NCBI GenBank assembly: GCA_035272265.1
Contig: DATEQV010000411.1
Span: 1 to 45,152 of the forward strand
Length of the DNA: 45,152 nucleotides
Source: Acidisphaera sp035272265
GTDB lineage: Bacteria > Pseudomonadota > Alphaproteobacteria > Acetobacterales > Acetobacteraceae
Direction: 5' to 3'
Shown here: piece by piece, positions 25,683 to 36,926 of the stretch
Layout of the letters: every line of letters starts with the position of its first letter
Position numbering within the stretch: the first letter of the stretch is position 1
Notes under the pieces: model-generated
The model's input: the letters and a program-made list of their open reading frames with translations, nothing else
The model's database searches: none
Told to the model about the DNA's origin: nothing
Translations under genes and position numbers: made by a program

Positions 25683-26514
25683 CCCGGCAATCGCGCCCGC
25701 CATCCATCAGCGGGCGCGCGGAACCGTGCGACTCGGCTTCAGGCGGTGTGACGATTCGACAGTGCTGGGCGACCTCTATCAGGCGGGTGCGCTGAAGGCA
25801 CTCTTCCCCCGCCCGCCGCCGGACAGCGCGCCTGTCGCGGTGCTGATCAACACGGCGGGCGGCGTCGCCGCTGGCGACCGGCTGGAAACCGTCGTGCATG
25901 CCGCCCCTGGTACCGAAGCCGTCATCACGACCCAGGCCGCCGAACGGATCTACCGCGCCCTCTCCGATAGCGAGCCCGCACGCGTCGCGAACCGCGTTAC
26001 GATCGACGCACAGGCGAGGGTCGACTGGCTACCCCAGGAAACGATCGTCTTCGACCGCGCACGTCTGATGCGCCGGCTGGAGGTCGACTTGGCGACCGAC
26101 GCGACGTTTCTCGGCTGCGAGACGATCGTATTCGGCCGCGCTGCGATGGGCGAGACCGTGCGGCACGGCAGCATCGCCGACCTGATCCGCATCCGCCGGG
26201 ACGGTCGCCTTCTGCTGCACGACCCGCTGCGGCTCGCCGGCGACATCGCGGCGGCGCTTGCACGCCCCGCCGTTGCACAGGGCGCAAATGCGATCTCGAC
26301 CATGACGCTCGTCTCGCCTGACGCGGAAGGCCGGCTCGATGCATTCCGTTCTGCGTGCGAGCAGGCCGGCGCGACATGCGGCGCGAGCGCCTCGGACGGC
26401 ATGCTGGTCGGACGCATCGTCCATCCGCGCACGGGGTTCCATCGTCCAGCGATCGTGGCAGGATTGGCGGCACTCCGCGACAACCGTCCCCTGCCCCGTG
26501 TCTGGCTGACATGA
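25657..26514 (+). CDS. ureD: Urease accessory protein UreD
   Basis: This 285-residue protein scaffolds urease activation with UreF and UreG. Family motifs are seen: INTAGGVAAGDRLETVVHA, TTQAAERIYRALS, WLPQETIVFDRARLMRRLEV and TFLGCETIVFGRAAMGE. ATG 25657 is chosen although the ribosome site (GAACAGG) is weak; an open extension upstream lies wholly in urtE. The RARGTVRLGF segment is the usual N-terminal start of the fold. ureA follows after 10 bases. Confidence 0.9.
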   Translation: MYDGACPSNPAIAPAIHQRARGTVRLGFRRCDDSTVLGDLYQAGALKALFPRPPPDSAPVAVLINTAGGVAAGDRLETVVHAAPGTEAVITTQAAERIYRALSDSEPARVANRVTIDAQARVDWLPQETIVFDRARLMRRLEVDLATDATFLGCETIVFGRAAMGETVRHGSIADLIRIRRDGRLLLHDPLRLAGDIAAALARPAVAQGANAISTMTLVSPDAEGRLDAFRSACEQAGATCGASASDGMLVGRIVHPRTGFHRPAIVAGLAALRDNRPLPRVWLT

Positions 26515-26524
26515 AGGACCGCAC

Positions 26525-26827
26525 GTGAATCTGACGCCACGAGAGAAGGACAAGCTGCTGATCGCGATGGCTGCGATGGTCGCACGGCGGCGGCTCGAGC
26601 GCGGCGTGAAGCTGAACCACCCGGAGGCGGTGGCGCTGATCACCGACTTCGTTATGGAAGGTGCGCGCGACGGACGCAGCGTCGCCGACCTGATGCAGGC
26701 GGGTGCCGCCGTCCTCACGCGCGCGCAGGTCATGGAAGGTGTCGCCGAGATGATCCCCGACGTGCAGGTCGAAGCGACTTTCCCGGACGGCACCAAGCTC
26801 GTCACCGTGCATGAGCCGATCCGATGA
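26525..26827 (+). CDS. ureA: Urease gamma subunit
   Basis: This 100-residue small subunit starts MNLTPREKDKLLIAMAAMVA (GTG start, AAGGA 9 bases upstream) and includes VKLNHPEAVALITDFVMEGA, diagnostic for UreA. It packs with UreB and UreC in the (alpha beta gamma)3 enzyme that hydrolyses urea to ammonia and carbamate. Its stop overlaps ureB (ATGA). Confidence 0.95.
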   Translation: MNLTPREKDKLLIAMAAMVARRRLERGVKLNHPEAVALITDFVMEGARDGRSVADLMQAGAAVLTRAQVMEGVAEMIPDVQVEATFPDGTKLVTVHEPIR

Positions 26828-27128
26828 TCCCCGGCGAAGTCATCCCCACCGACGGCGAGATCGAGATCAACGTCGGCCTGCCGCGAACGACGCTCACGGT
26901 GGCAAACAGCGGCGACCGGCCCGTGCAGGTCGGCAGCCACTACCACTTCGCCGAGACCAACCCCGCGCTCCAGTTCGATCGCGCCGCCGCCCGCGGCATG
27001 CGGCTCGACATTCCCGCAGGCAGCGCGGTACGGTTCGAGCCGGGACAGACGCGCGAGGTGACACTGGTCCCGCTGCGCGGCAAGCGCGTGGTGCAGGGGT
27101 TCCGCGGCGACGTCATGGGGCCGCTCTG

Positions 27129-27129
<1 letters not shown>
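26824..27129 (+). CDS. ureB: Urease beta subunit
   Basis: This 101-residue subunit starts MIPGEVIPTDGEIEINVGLP and contains the UreB hallmarks VQVGSHYHFAETNPALQFDR, GMRLDIPAGSAVRFEPGQ and KRVVQGFRGDV. It is a separate polypeptide as in most bacteria, with no gamma-beta fusion. It overlaps ureA by 4 bases and ureC by 1 base (TGATG). Confidence 0.95.
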
Positions 27130-28834
<1,705 letters not shown>

Positions 28835-28835
<1 letters not shown>

Positions 28836-29302
28836 TGCGCGCAACCGAACGTATCGCCGCGGGCGCATGGTCGGGCGAACCGGCGGACGAGGTGCTGATC
28901 GACCACGACCACCGCCACCGCCGCCGCATCACCCTGACAACCGCCCGCGGTGCGACGCTCCTGCTCGACCTCCCCTCGGCGGTCCGGTTGCGCGACGGCG
29001 ACGCGCTCGCCCGCGAGGACGGAACGCTTGTACGTGTGCGCGCCAAGCCAGAGCCCCTTCTGGAAATTCACGCGCACGACGATGGTGCACTCCTCCGCAT
29101 CGCCTGGCATCTCGGCAACCGCCATCTGCCGGTGCAACTCGTCGGCAACCGGATCCGCATCCGGGCCGACCACGTGATCGCCGACATGGTTCGCGGGCTG
29201 GGCGGCCATGCGGAGCCGATCGAGGCGCCATTCGATCCCGAAGACGGCGCCTACGCGAATGCCTCCGGCCACCATCACGATCACCATCATCACGACCCAT
29301 GA
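28835..29302 (+). CDS. ureE: Urease nickel metallochaperone UreE
   Basis: This 155-residue protein delivers nickel to the UreDFG-apo-urease complex. It has the N-terminal peptide-binding half (RRRITLTTARGATLLLDLPS) and the metal-binding half (WHLGNRHLPVQLVGNRIRIR), and ends in a His tail, HHHDHHHHDP, that can bind extra nickel. ATG 28835 shares one base with the ureC stop. No nickel importer is encoded nearby, so storage on this tail may matter. Confidence 0.93.
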
Positions 29303-29937
29303 TCGCGGCACAGCTGCGGCTACAGGCTTGGTTGTCGCCCGCCTTCCCGATCGGCGCCTTCGCCTACTCCCACGGGATCGAATGGGCGGTGGAGGCGAGC
29401 GCCATCCATGACGCACGCACGCTGCAGGACTGGATCGACGACGTGCTCCGTCACGGCGCCGGCCGATCGGACGCCATCCTGCTTCGTCACGCTTACGCCG
29501 CCTGCGCGGACGCGGGGGCCCTCGACACCCTGGCCGAGCTTGCCGTCGCGCTCAGCCCCGCGCGCGAGCGCCGCCTGGAGACGACCGCACAAGGCGCAGC
29601 CTTCGCCCGCGCGGCCGCACCCTGGCACACGCTGCCGGCACTCCCGTACCCGATCGCGGTCGGCGCCCTTGCCGGCCGCAGCGAGATCGAGCCGACGCTC
29701 GCAACCGCCTGCTACCTGCAGGCCTTCGCGGCCAACCTGATCAGCGCAGCTGTTCGCCTCGTCCCGCTCGGGCAGTCGGACGGGCTGCGTGTCCTCGCCG
29801 CGCTCGAAGCCACCGTCCTTGCCATTGCTCACGAGACCCGAAACGCGACGCTCGACGATCTCGGCGGCTGCGCGTGGTTGTCCGATATCGCCGCCATGCG
29901 CCACGAGACCCAGTACACAAGGCTGTTCCGCTCATGA
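29299..29937 (+). CDS. ureF: Urease accessory protein UreF
   Basis: This 212-residue all-helical protein starts with the UreF-typical LRLQAWLSPAFPIGAFAYSH and contains YPIAVGALAGR and AAVRLVPLGQSDGLRVLA. It links UreD to UreG and gates GTP hydrolysis during nickel insertion. ATG 29299 overlaps the ureE stop, and its stop overlaps ureG (ATGA on both sides). Confidence 0.93.
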   Translation: MIAAQLRLQAWLSPAFPIGAFAYSHGIEWAVEASAIHDARTLQDWIDDVLRHGAGRSDAILLRHAYAACADAGALDTLAELAVALSPARERRLETTAQGAAFARAAAPWHTLPALPYPIAVGALAGRSEIEPTLATACYLQAFAANLISAAVRLVPLGQSDGLRVLAALEATVLAIAHETRNATLDDLGGCAWLSDIAAMRHETQYTRLFRS

Positions 29938-30554
29938 CCCGCTCACCCAACGGACCGCTGCGCGTCGGCGTCGGCGGCCCGGTCGGCACCGGCAAGACCG
30001 CGCTGATGGACGCGCTGTGCAAGCACCTGCGCGGCCGCTACGAGATCGCCGCCATCACCAACGACATCTACACGAAGGAAGACGCGGAATTCCTGACCCG
30101 TGCGGGTTCCTTGCCGCCGGAGCGCATCCTCGGCATCGAAACCGGCGGGTGCCCGCACACCGCGATCCGCGAGGACGCGAGCATCAACCTCGCAGGCGTG
30201 GCCGACCTTCAGCGGCGTTTTCCCGACCTCGACCTGATCCTGATCGAAAGCGGGGGCGACAATCTCGCCGCCACGTTCAGCCCCGAACTGGCGGACATCA
30301 CGATTTACGTGATCGACGTCAGCGCAGGCGACAAGATCCCGCGCAAAGGCGGTCCGGGAATCACGCGCAGCGACCTGCTGGTGATCAACAAGATCGACCT
30401 TGCACCCTTCGTCGGCGCGAGTCTCGACGTGATGGACCGAGACAGCCGGCGGATGCGAGGCGAACGCCCGTTCGTCTTCACCAACATCCGTGCCGGCGAC
30501 GGTGTCTCCGCGGTCGCCGCCTTCATCGAGCAGGCGGGCGGACTGTTGAGCTAG
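29934..30554 (+). CDS. ureG: Urease accessory GTPase UreG
   Basis: This 206-residue SIMIBI GTPase has P-loop GGPVGTGKTA, the nickel-binding CPH in IETGGCPHTAIREDAS, and the base motif NKIDLAP. It powers nickel delivery with UreE and UreDF. It is the last gene of the operon and its end overlaps the convergent PAP2 gene by 4 bases, leaving no room for a separate terminator. Confidence 0.95.
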   Translation: MTRSPNGPLRVGVGGPVGTGKTALMDALCKHLRGRYEIAAITNDIYTKEDAEFLTRAGSLPPERILGIETGGCPHTAIREDASINLAGVADLQRRFPDLDLILIESGGDNLAATFSPELADITIYVIDVSAGDKIPRKGGPGITRSDLLVINKIDLAPFVGASLDVMDRDSRRMRGERPFVFTNIRAGDGVSAVAAFIEQAGGLLS

Positions 30555-31219
30555 ACACCCGCGATCCGCACCGTCGCGGCCGCCACGCCCAGCCCCAACG
30601 CCGAGCCTGCGATGATGTCACCGACGAAGTGAAAATCGGCCCCGAGCAGGCCGACTGCGGTCGCGACCGGAAACACCGCCAGCAACACGCGCATCTTCGG
30701 CCAAGCCGCCCAGAGCACGCCGACGATCGAGAACACGACCGTCATGTGGCCCGACGGAAACGACGCCCACCCCTCGCCGCCATGGAACGGAAAGAACCCG
30801 TAAACTCCGTTGGATATCAGCGACGGGTTGTTGTGGATCCACGTCTCCGGCCACGTGCGGCCGAATGATACTTTCAGCGCATCCTTGATCGTGAACGCGA
30901 CACAGAAGCTCAGCGATGCGATGAAGATCGCGTGACTGATGCCGGAGCGGCACCACCCGGCCACGCGAGCGAGCCCCAGCACGATCACCGCGACGATAGC
31001 CCCCGTGCCGAGCACTTCCGGAACACGCGTCAGGCGTCGCAGCGGGAATTCGCCAAGGGCCGAATGCGCGTAGTAGGCCCAGGGGCGGTCGAGATAGGCG
31101 ACGCTCACCGCCACGAGCAGGAGCGTGCAGGCGGCGCCGGCGGCGAAGGGCAGCAGCGGGTGCCGAAACTCGGCCCTCCGCTGGACCGGTCTGGCGGGAG
31201 TGGTCGCGATTCGAGACAT
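30551..31219 (-). CDS. PAP2-superfamily membrane phosphatase
   Basis: This 222-residue protein has about five hydrophobic segments and the acid phosphatase signatures: K(x6)R in KVSFGRTWPE, PSGH in WASFPSGHMTV, and H(x3)D in ADFHFVGDII. Family members dephosphorylate lipid phosphates such as undecaprenyl diphosphate or phosphatidate at the periplasmic face. ATG 31219 gives a short basic N-terminus; the frame is open further upstream to 31324 but without a better signal. It is divergent from the response regulator. Confidence 0.82.
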   Translation of the reverse strand: MSRIATTPARPVQRRAEFRHPLLPFAAGAACTLLLVAVSVAYLDRPWAYYAHSALGEFPLRRLTRVPEVLGTGAIVAVIVLGLARVAGWCRSGISHAIFIASLSFCVAFTIKDALKVSFGRTWPETWIHNNPSLISNGVYGFFPFHGGEGWASFPSGHMTVVFSIVGVLWAAWPKMRVLLAVFPVATAVGLLGADFHFVGDIIAGSALGLGVAAATVRIAGV

Positions 31220-31402
31220 GTCGTGTCTGTCGCACACGAATCGGTAGCACGGAAGCGAGGCGAACCGTCGGACAACAGCATGCGTTGATGGGGGAACGGA
31301 GCCGCTTCTGGCAACTCCGCCCACGCTCGGCGCTCGCGACGTAGCTGTCGCACCGCGAAGGCTGGTGCAATCTTACACTCTGGCAACCGGAAGACCGGCG
31401 GC

Positions 31403-31798
31403 ATGGCGAATGACGAAGGAAACACTGCGCGCGTCCTACTGGTCGAGGACGACTTCCTGATCCGTCTGACTCTCGTCGAGGCTCTGCGCGACGAGGGCTT
31501 CGCCGTGGTCGAGGCCGAAACTGCCGACGAAGCCCTCGCGGCCGTTACAGCCTACGAGGACATCAGGGTGTTGCTGACCGACGTGCAGATCCCCGGCACC
31601 TGTAATGGGATCGAACTGGCGGAGCGCGCGCGTTCGCTGCGCCCCAGCCTGCCCGTCCTTTTCATGACCGGGCGCCCGGACAAGGTGCCGGACGTCAGGC
31701 GAACCGGGAACGAGGCGTTCATCGCCAAGCCCTATTTGCCGTCCGAGGTCACCGCCGCCGTCCGTCGGATGACGGCGACGCTCCCCGACGCCGGTTGA
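31403..31798 (+). CDS. Single-domain response regulator
   Basis: This 131-residue protein is one receiver domain with no output domain. Acidic pocket VEDD, phospho-acceptor Asp in VLLTDVQIPG, Thr in LFMTGRP and Lys in FIAKPYLPS are all present. Such CheY/DivK-like proteins relay phosphate or bind partners. No kinase is adjacent, so the partner is unknown. The 183-base spacer upstream includes TTACACT, which could be a -10 element; this is weak. Confidence 0.88.
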   Translation: MANDEGNTARVLLVEDDFLIRLTLVEALRDEGFAVVEAETADEALAAVTAYEDIRVLLTDVQIPGTCNGIELAERARSLRPSLPVLFMTGRPDKVPDVRRTGNEAFIAKPYLPSEVTAAVRRMTATLPDAG

Positions 31799-31800
31799 CC

Positions 31801-33696
31801 CTACAGTTGCCGGCGTAGAGGCCCCAGGTGCGGCAGCGTTCCTAGGTGCATGGCAAACGCCCGCGGATAGTCGCCCGGTTGCATCGGCGCACGGAACTCG
31901 GGCTGCCCAAAACGCCACCGTGCCGGCCCAAATGGCGCGTGTGGGAACCACCGTCGTGGCTGTCCTGGATAGGCCGGCCAGTGCGGCGCGCGTCCATACC
32001 CGGGTACTGGTCCATGGAAGCCGTCGCCATGGTCGTGCCAGCTTGGCGCCGTATGGGGCAGCGGCGCAGGCCCCCGAACACCGGGGTGTCCCGGAAGACC
32101 GACGGCGCCGCGCGCTGGCCCTCCCCTCGGCGCCGGGACAGCCAGCATCGGCGGCCGCAGTCCGATCGGTCCGACACCGTACCCGAAGCCGGTACGGAAC
32201 GCCGGCCCTGGCGCCGCTCTCGGCACGGCCGGTCCAGGAATATGCAGTCTTGCTGCCAAACCAGCGCTCAGTCCGACGGCCCCGGCGACCGGAACCACCG
32301 GCGCGCGGCCGAGCACCGGATGCAGGCCGACCAGCCGGTCCGCCGCGATCGGCTGGGCCAGTGCTGCCACCGGCTGCGACGATGCCACTACGGCAGCCGG
32401 CACAGCCGTGACCGCGTTTACGTTTGCGAATTGCCCGATCTGGACGGCGCCGACGCCGGGTTGCTGATAGCGCTCCATGACGGCCGCCAGGTCCGGCACG
32501 TAGGGGCCGTTGACGGCGCGGACATACGCCGGCGGCGCGCGGAACCATGGGTAGTAGGCCTCATGCGGCCCAAGCGGCGCCCAGGCGACGAGGCCCGACG
32601 TGCCTCCACCGGCGACCGGCGCACCAGCCGTATCGAAAAAGCCGACCAAGGCCGGCGCGTATACCGGATGCCATTCCCTCGCGTAGGTGCCAGGGATCCA
32701 GGCCCAGCGCCCGTTGATCCGCGCCCAGCGGCCGTAATGGAACGGCGCGAACCCCCAGGACTCGTTGTCGACCCAGGTCCAGCCCCACGCGCCGAAGTAG
32801 CCCCAGTATCCCTGGCGATACGGCACCCACGACGGAGCGACCTCGGGATACCAGACGCTGCCGTAGTCCTGAGCCTCAGCCCACGTTCCGTGCAAGGCAA
32901 GGTCGGCCCCGCCCGACAGCTCCAGCACGGCCAGGGGCGGCGTCGTGCCATGCGGCTGCGCCGGCCGGCACAACGTAGCCGCTCCCTCGTGAACGAACGC
33001 ACCGTCCTGGAGAGCCTCGACCCGGCCGGTAAACTCCTCGGCCCCCTCGATGACGGCCGTCTGGTTGCTGACGACCTCGAGGCCGAGATTCGTGGCGCTG
33101 ACCTCGGCTGCCCCCTCGATGACGCTGACCTGCGTCGTGTGCTCCGTGTCGCCGGCCGCGATATCGTAGCAGCCCGCAGCCTTGAGCGTGATCACGCCGC
33201 GCGGGGTTCGGATGGTCCAGCTCTCGTGGTCTCCAAGCCCGGCGAGGTGGATCAGCACCTCGCCCTGCGGCTGAGCCGCGCCGAAAACCTGATCGTCCAG
33301 TTGAATAACGTCGAGTTCAGTGGTGGCGTTCATCGCCAACGTGTCCGGACCGATCTCCAGCTCAGCCCGCGCGTCCGGCTGCGTCCAGAACGCGTCACCC
33401 GTCGCAACGGGAAAATTCAGCGCCGCAGCGTCCCAATGCGCGGCATCCCCATCGTGCCACGAAACACCGCCCTGGACCTTCGACAGACGTCCCACACGAT
33501 CAGGCACCTGCACCGTTGCGTCGCCATCTTCCGGGACGGTTGGCGTGGACGGCCCGGTGATCGGCATCTTCTCCTGCCCGCTCGGCCCCTCTGCCCGGGT
33601 AGCGAGCGGCGACAGAGCAACGATTCCTCCCAGTAGCAGGATCGCCAGCCGGTTCCGGTGCCGTCCCGGGTTCAACGAGCGCCTCCGCCTGCACAT
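31801..33696 (-). CDS. Secreted DUF6600-like protein with FecR-like N-domain
   Basis: This 631-residue exported protein has a signal peptide (LAILLLGGIVALSP..., cleavage after ATRA). Residues 60-230 look FecR-like: LSKVQGGVSWHDGD, TPRGVITLKAAGCYDIAAGD and SVIEGAAEVSA. Residues 265-370 are very rich in Trp and Tyr (YRQGYWGYFGAWGWTWVDNE, RINGRWAWIPGTY), the DUF6600 pattern. The C-terminal third is Pro/Ala/Gly-rich and disordered with many His. Function unknown; probably periplasmic or outer-envelope. It ends 2 bases from the convergent response regulator. Confidence 0.7.
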   Translation of the reverse strand: MCRRRRSLNPGRHRNRLAILLLGGIVALSPLATRAEGPSGQEKMPITGPSTPTVPEDGDATVQVPDRVGRLSKVQGGVSWHDGDAAHWDAAALNFPVATGDAFWTQPDARAELEIGPDTLAMNATTELDVIQLDDQVFGAAQPQGEVLIHLAGLGDHESWTIRTPRGVITLKAAGCYDIAAGDTEHTTQVSVIEGAAEVSATNLGLEVVSNQTAVIEGAEEFTGRVEALQDGAFVHEGAATLCRPAQPHGTTPPLAVLELSGGADLALHGTWAEAQDYGSVWYPEVAPSWVPYRQGYWGYFGAWGWTWVDNESWGFAPFHYGRWARINGRWAWIPGTYAREWHPVYAPALVGFFDTAGAPVAGGGTSGLVAWAPLGPHEAYYPWFRAPPAYVRAVNGPYVPDLAAVMERYQQPGVGAVQIGQFANVNAVTAVPAAVVASSQPVAALAQPIAADRLVGLHPVLGRAPVVPVAGAVGLSAGLAARLHIPGPAVPRAAPGPAFRTGFGYGVGPIGLRPPMLAVPAPRGGPARGAVGLPGHPGVRGPAPLPHTAPSWHDHGDGFHGPVPGYGRAPHWPAYPGQPRRWFPHAPFGPARWRFGQPEFRAPMQPGDYPRAFAMHLGTLPHLGPLRRQL

Positions 33697-33776
33697 CCGG
33701 ATGGTTCAGAGCCGGCCTTACCCGCCCACTGTGACATCAAGGCGTCAGCATCGCGGCGGGCTCGAAGCCGACGCCG

Positions 33777-35180
33777 TCACGTGTTCGCGATCTCCGGAAC
33801 GGGGAATGGGGGCAGAGCCCGCTCAAGCGCCCGCGCGGCACGCAGCACGATGTCGTCGCGATAGAGCGCTGCCGCAACCTGCACGGCGACCGGCAGGCCG
33901 TTCGATCCGAGCCCTATCGGAACGCTGATAGCGGGTTGTCTCGTCAGGTTGAAGGCAAACGTCCAAGGCGCCCAACTGCGCCACAGTGCCTCGGTCGGCC
34001 TCTCGGTCGGCAGGTCCGCAAGCGGCGGGCCGGCCGGAACTGTCGGGCACAGGATGAGATCGTAGCGGCGCATGAAGTCGGCCATCGCGTGCCCGCTCTC
34101 GACCCGGGCGGCCTCTCCGTCGAGCACCTCAATGCCGGAGGCCCGGCCGCCGGCCGCGGCCACTTCCCGCAGCCCGTCATCCAGCAGGGCCTGCTTGTCC
34201 GGTGTCAGGCCGGCAACGAGCCGGGCCAGCGCGACCGACCAGAGACGCCCAAAGATGGCCCGGCTGTCCGGGATCTCCGGGTCGGCCTGCTCGACATGCG
34301 CGCCGGCTTCCTGCAGCAACGCGGCAGCCCTCTCCACCGCGGAGATCGCGGTCGCGTCGGATGGGGCCTCGAAACCGAGCCTTCGGACGACGGCGACCGA
34401 CAGTCCGGCGACGCCATCCTCGATGCCGTCACGCCAGTCGCGCGGGTCGTCCGGCAGGCACAGTGGATCGCGGGCATCGGACCGCGCCATCGCGGAGAAC
34501 ATCAATGCCGCATCGCGCACATGACGGGTCATCGGTCCGGCGCACGCAACCGCCGAGAACGCGCCGGCCGGCCATTGCGGAATCCGACCGTAGGTCGGTT
34601 TCAGTCCGACGAGTCCGCACCAGGCGGCCGGGATGCGAATGGACCCCCCGGCATCGGTCCCGACATGCAGCGGCGCGAGGCACGCCGCCCCCGCTGCCCC
34701 TGCCCCCGACGACGAGCCGCCAGTACTATGCTTTAAACTAAGTGGGTTGCGGGTGACGCCATGCAGTGGACAGTCACCGGGGGACTTCCAGCCGAACTCC
34801 GTCGTCGTGGTCTTGCCCACGACAACGGCCCCGGCTGACCTCAGCCCCACGACGAGCGGAGCATCATGCGGCACCGCAGCGTCGCTGGTCGTCAGACTAC
34901 CGCGTCGCGTCGGAAATCCAGCGACATCAATTAGATCCTTGACTGTGCAGGGGACCCCGTCGAGCACCCCCATCGGCCGGCCGGCGAGCCAGCGCGTCTC
35001 GCTTTCCCGCGCCGCCGCGATCGCCCGTTCGTCCAACACCGCGAAGGCGTTGAGCGCGGGGTTGACGCGTTCGATGCGGCTCATCACTGCCTGCACCGCC
35101 TCGACCGGGCTCAGCCGGCCCCGCGCATAGAGGGAAAGCAGGCTCTCGGCCGTCATCAGCGCGGGATCGGTTTCGGTCAT
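33777..35180 (-). CDS. Amidase-signature family hydrolase
   Basis: This 467-residue protein has the full Ser-cisSer-Lys triad: Lys in GVPCTVKDLIDVAG, cis-Ser in STGGSSSGAGAA and the nucleophile in GTDAGGSIRIPAAW. It resembles GatA-like amidases and aryl-acylamidases, but no gatB or gatC is adjacent and the C-terminus (LTRQPAISVPIGLGSNGLPV) is of the general amidase type, so it is likely a free amide hydrolase of unknown substrate. Divergent from ccrM. Confidence 0.88.
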   Translation of the reverse strand: MTETDPALMTAESLLSLYARGRLSPVEAVQAVMSRIERVNPALNAFAVLDERAIAAARESETRWLAGRPMGVLDGVPCTVKDLIDVAGFPTRRGSLTTSDAAVPHDAPLVVGLRSAGAVVVGKTTTTEFGWKSPGDCPLHGVTRNPLSLKHSTGGSSSGAGAAGAACLAPLHVGTDAGGSIRIPAAWCGLVGLKPTYGRIPQWPAGAFSAVACAGPMTRHVRDAALMFSAMARSDARDPLCLPDDPRDWRDGIEDGVAGLSVAVVRRLGFEAPSDATAISAVERAAALLQEAGAHVEQADPEIPDSRAIFGRLWSVALARLVAGLTPDKQALLDDGLREVAAAGGRASGIEVLDGEAARVESGHAMADFMRRYDLILCPTVPAGPPLADLPTERPTEALWRSWAPWTFAFNLTRQPAISVPIGLGSNGLPVAVQVAAALYRDDIVLRAARALERALPPFPVPEIANT

Positions 35181-35281
35181 GGCTCGTCCGTCTTATCTGC
35201 CAGTCTTATGCCCTGGCGGGTCGTTGACGCGAATTGGGGCGGGCCATCACAGTGCCCGGCTCTCGGCCTGGAAGGAAAGTC

Positions 35282-36358
35282 GTGGAGATCGTCCGGGAGC
35301 TGCCGATCGACCAGATCCTGCGCGGCGACTGCGTGCAGCTGATGGAGATGCTGCCGCCCGCCTCCGTGCACTGCGTCTTCGCCGATCCGCCCTACAATCT
35401 GCAGCTTCGCGGCGAACTGCGTCGCCCGAACGACTCACTCGTCGATGGCGTCGACGAGGAGTGGGACCGGTTCACGGACTTCGCGGCCTACGATGCCTTC
35501 ACGCGCGCGTGGCTGACCGAATGCCGGCGGCTGCTGCGCAAGGACGGCACGATCTGGGTCATCGGCGCCTACCACAACATCTTCCGCATCGGCGCGATCA
35601 TGCAGGACCTCGGGTTCTGGATCCTCAACGATGTCGTGTGGCGCAAGTCGAATCCCATGCCGAATTTCCGCGGCCGGCGCTTCACCAACGCGCACGAGAC
35701 GCTGATCTGGGCGGCGCGCGGCCAGGACAGCCGCTACCGCTTCAATTACCAGGCAATGAAGGCGTTGAACGACGATCTTCAGATGCGCAGCGATTGGATG
35801 CTGCCGCTCTGCACCGGCCCGGAGCGGCTGCGCAACACGCATGGCCTGAAGCTGCACCCGACCCAGAAGCCGGAGGCGCTGCTCCATCGCGTCCTGCTGT
35901 CGTGCACGATGGAGGCCGACATCGTGCTCGACCCGTTCATGGGGACCGGCACGACCGCGGTGGTCGCCCGCCGCCTGCATCGCCACTTCATCGGGATCGA
36001 ACGCCACCCGGCCTATGTCGAGGCGGCGCTGGCTCGGCTGAAGTCGGTCCGTCGTACCGAAGGCGGCGGTCATGCGATCACGCCAACCAAGCGCGAGGCA
36101 CCACGGGTGCCTTTCGGCAGCCTAGTCGAGCGGGGGCTTGTGCCGGCCGGCACGCGCCTCGTGGACCGCCAGCGTCGGGTCGCGGCAACAGTGGCCGCGG
36201 ACGGGACGATCGTCTGCGGGACCCTGCGAGGCTCCATCCATAAGGTCGGAGCCCTGGTGCAGGAGGCGCCGAGCTGCAACGGCTGGCTGTTCTGGCATAT
36301 CGACCAGGACGGCGCCCTGGTGCCTCTGGATAGCCTGCGCGCCGCCGCGCGTGACTGA
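35282..36358 (+). CDS. ccrM: CcrM-type GANTC adenine methyltransferase
   Basis: This 358-residue DNA N6-adenine methyltransferase of the beta class has catalytic DPPYNLQL (early) and SAM-binding DPFMGTGTTAVVA (late), flanked by KLHPTQKPEALL. The C-terminal 90 residues (VPAGTRLVDRQRRVAATVAA to the end) are the RAMA-like extension typical of CcrM. CcrM methylates GANTC in a cell-cycle-dependent way in alphaproteobacteria. GTG 35282 is chosen for the GGAAGGAAAG upstream and the normal family length. No restriction gene is near, so it is an orphan methylase. Confidence 0.92.
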   Translation: MEIVRELPIDQILRGDCVQLMEMLPPASVHCVFADPPYNLQLRGELRRPNDSLVDGVDEEWDRFTDFAAYDAFTRAWLTECRRLLRKDGTIWVIGAYHNIFRIGAIMQDLGFWILNDVVWRKSNPMPNFRGRRFTNAHETLIWAARGQDSRYRFNYQAMKALNDDLQMRSDWMLPLCTGPERLRNTHGLKLHPTQKPEALLHRVLLSCTMEADIVLDPFMGTGTTAVVARRLHRHFIGIERHPAYVEAALARLKSVRRTEGGGHAITPTKREAPRVPFGSLVERGLVPAGTRLVDRQRRVAATVAADGTIVCGTLRGSIHKVGALVQEAPSCNGWLFWHIDQDGALVPLDSLRAAARD

Positions 36359-36926
36359 AGCATCCCCGCCGCCAACGCCGCGCGCCCTCTTTATCGCGTT
36401 CCTGTTGATGGGCCTCTCGGGCTTCGGCGGCGTACTGCCGTGGGCGCGACGGGTGATCGTCGAGCAGCGGCGATGGCTCTCGCCGGCCGAGTTCACCGAC
36501 ACTCTCGCACTCTGCCAGTTCCTGCCGGGGCCGAACGTTGTGAACGTGTCGATCGCCGTCGGCGCTCGGTTTCACGGAGCGAGGGGCGCCCTCTCCGCCA
36601 TTTCCGGGCTGCTGGCCGCGCCGGTGGCGATCGTCATCGGCCTCGGCGCGCTCTATGCCCGGTTTGGCGGTCTGCCCGCGGTCCGCGGCGCCTTCATCGG
36701 ACTGGCGGCGGCAGCGTCGGGTCTTGTCCTGGCGAACGCGCTGAAGATCGCCGCCCCGATCCGGCACGAGCCGCTGTCCGTCGCCATCGCAGCCACAGCG
36801 TTTGCGGGTGCGGCCCTGCTTCGCCTGCCGCTGGTGCTCGTCCTCGCTGTGCTGGTGCTCTCGGCGATTGGGGCCGCCTCGCTGCGACGACGACGGCGGT
36901 GGTCGGATGACATGGCGCGCCGCTGA
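36351..36926 (+). CDS. Chromate transporter, first half
   Basis: This 191-residue protein has one CHR domain: LSGFGGVLPWARRVIVEQ, WLSPAEFTDTLALCQFLPGP and NVSIAVGARFHGARGALSAI, with about five membrane segments. It pairs with the next gene to make a two-part ChrA-like anion transporter. GTG 36351 overlaps the ccrM stop by 8 bases (GTGACTGA), so translation is coupled to the methylase. The C-terminus is strongly basic (RRRRRWSDD). Confidence 0.87.
   Translation: MTEASPPPTPRALFIAFLLMGLSGFGGVLPWARRVIVEQRRWLSPAEFTDTLALCQFLPGPNVVNVSIAVGARFHGARGALSAISGLLAAPVAIVIGLGALYARFGGLPAVRGAFIGLAAAASGLVLANALKIAAPIRHEPLSVAIAATAFAGAALLRLPLVLVLAVLVLSAIGAASLRRRRRWSDDMARR

Noticed and set aside
35282..36358. Restriction-modification system
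   Set aside because: The methylase is CcrM-like with its C-terminal extension and no endonuclease gene is adjacent.
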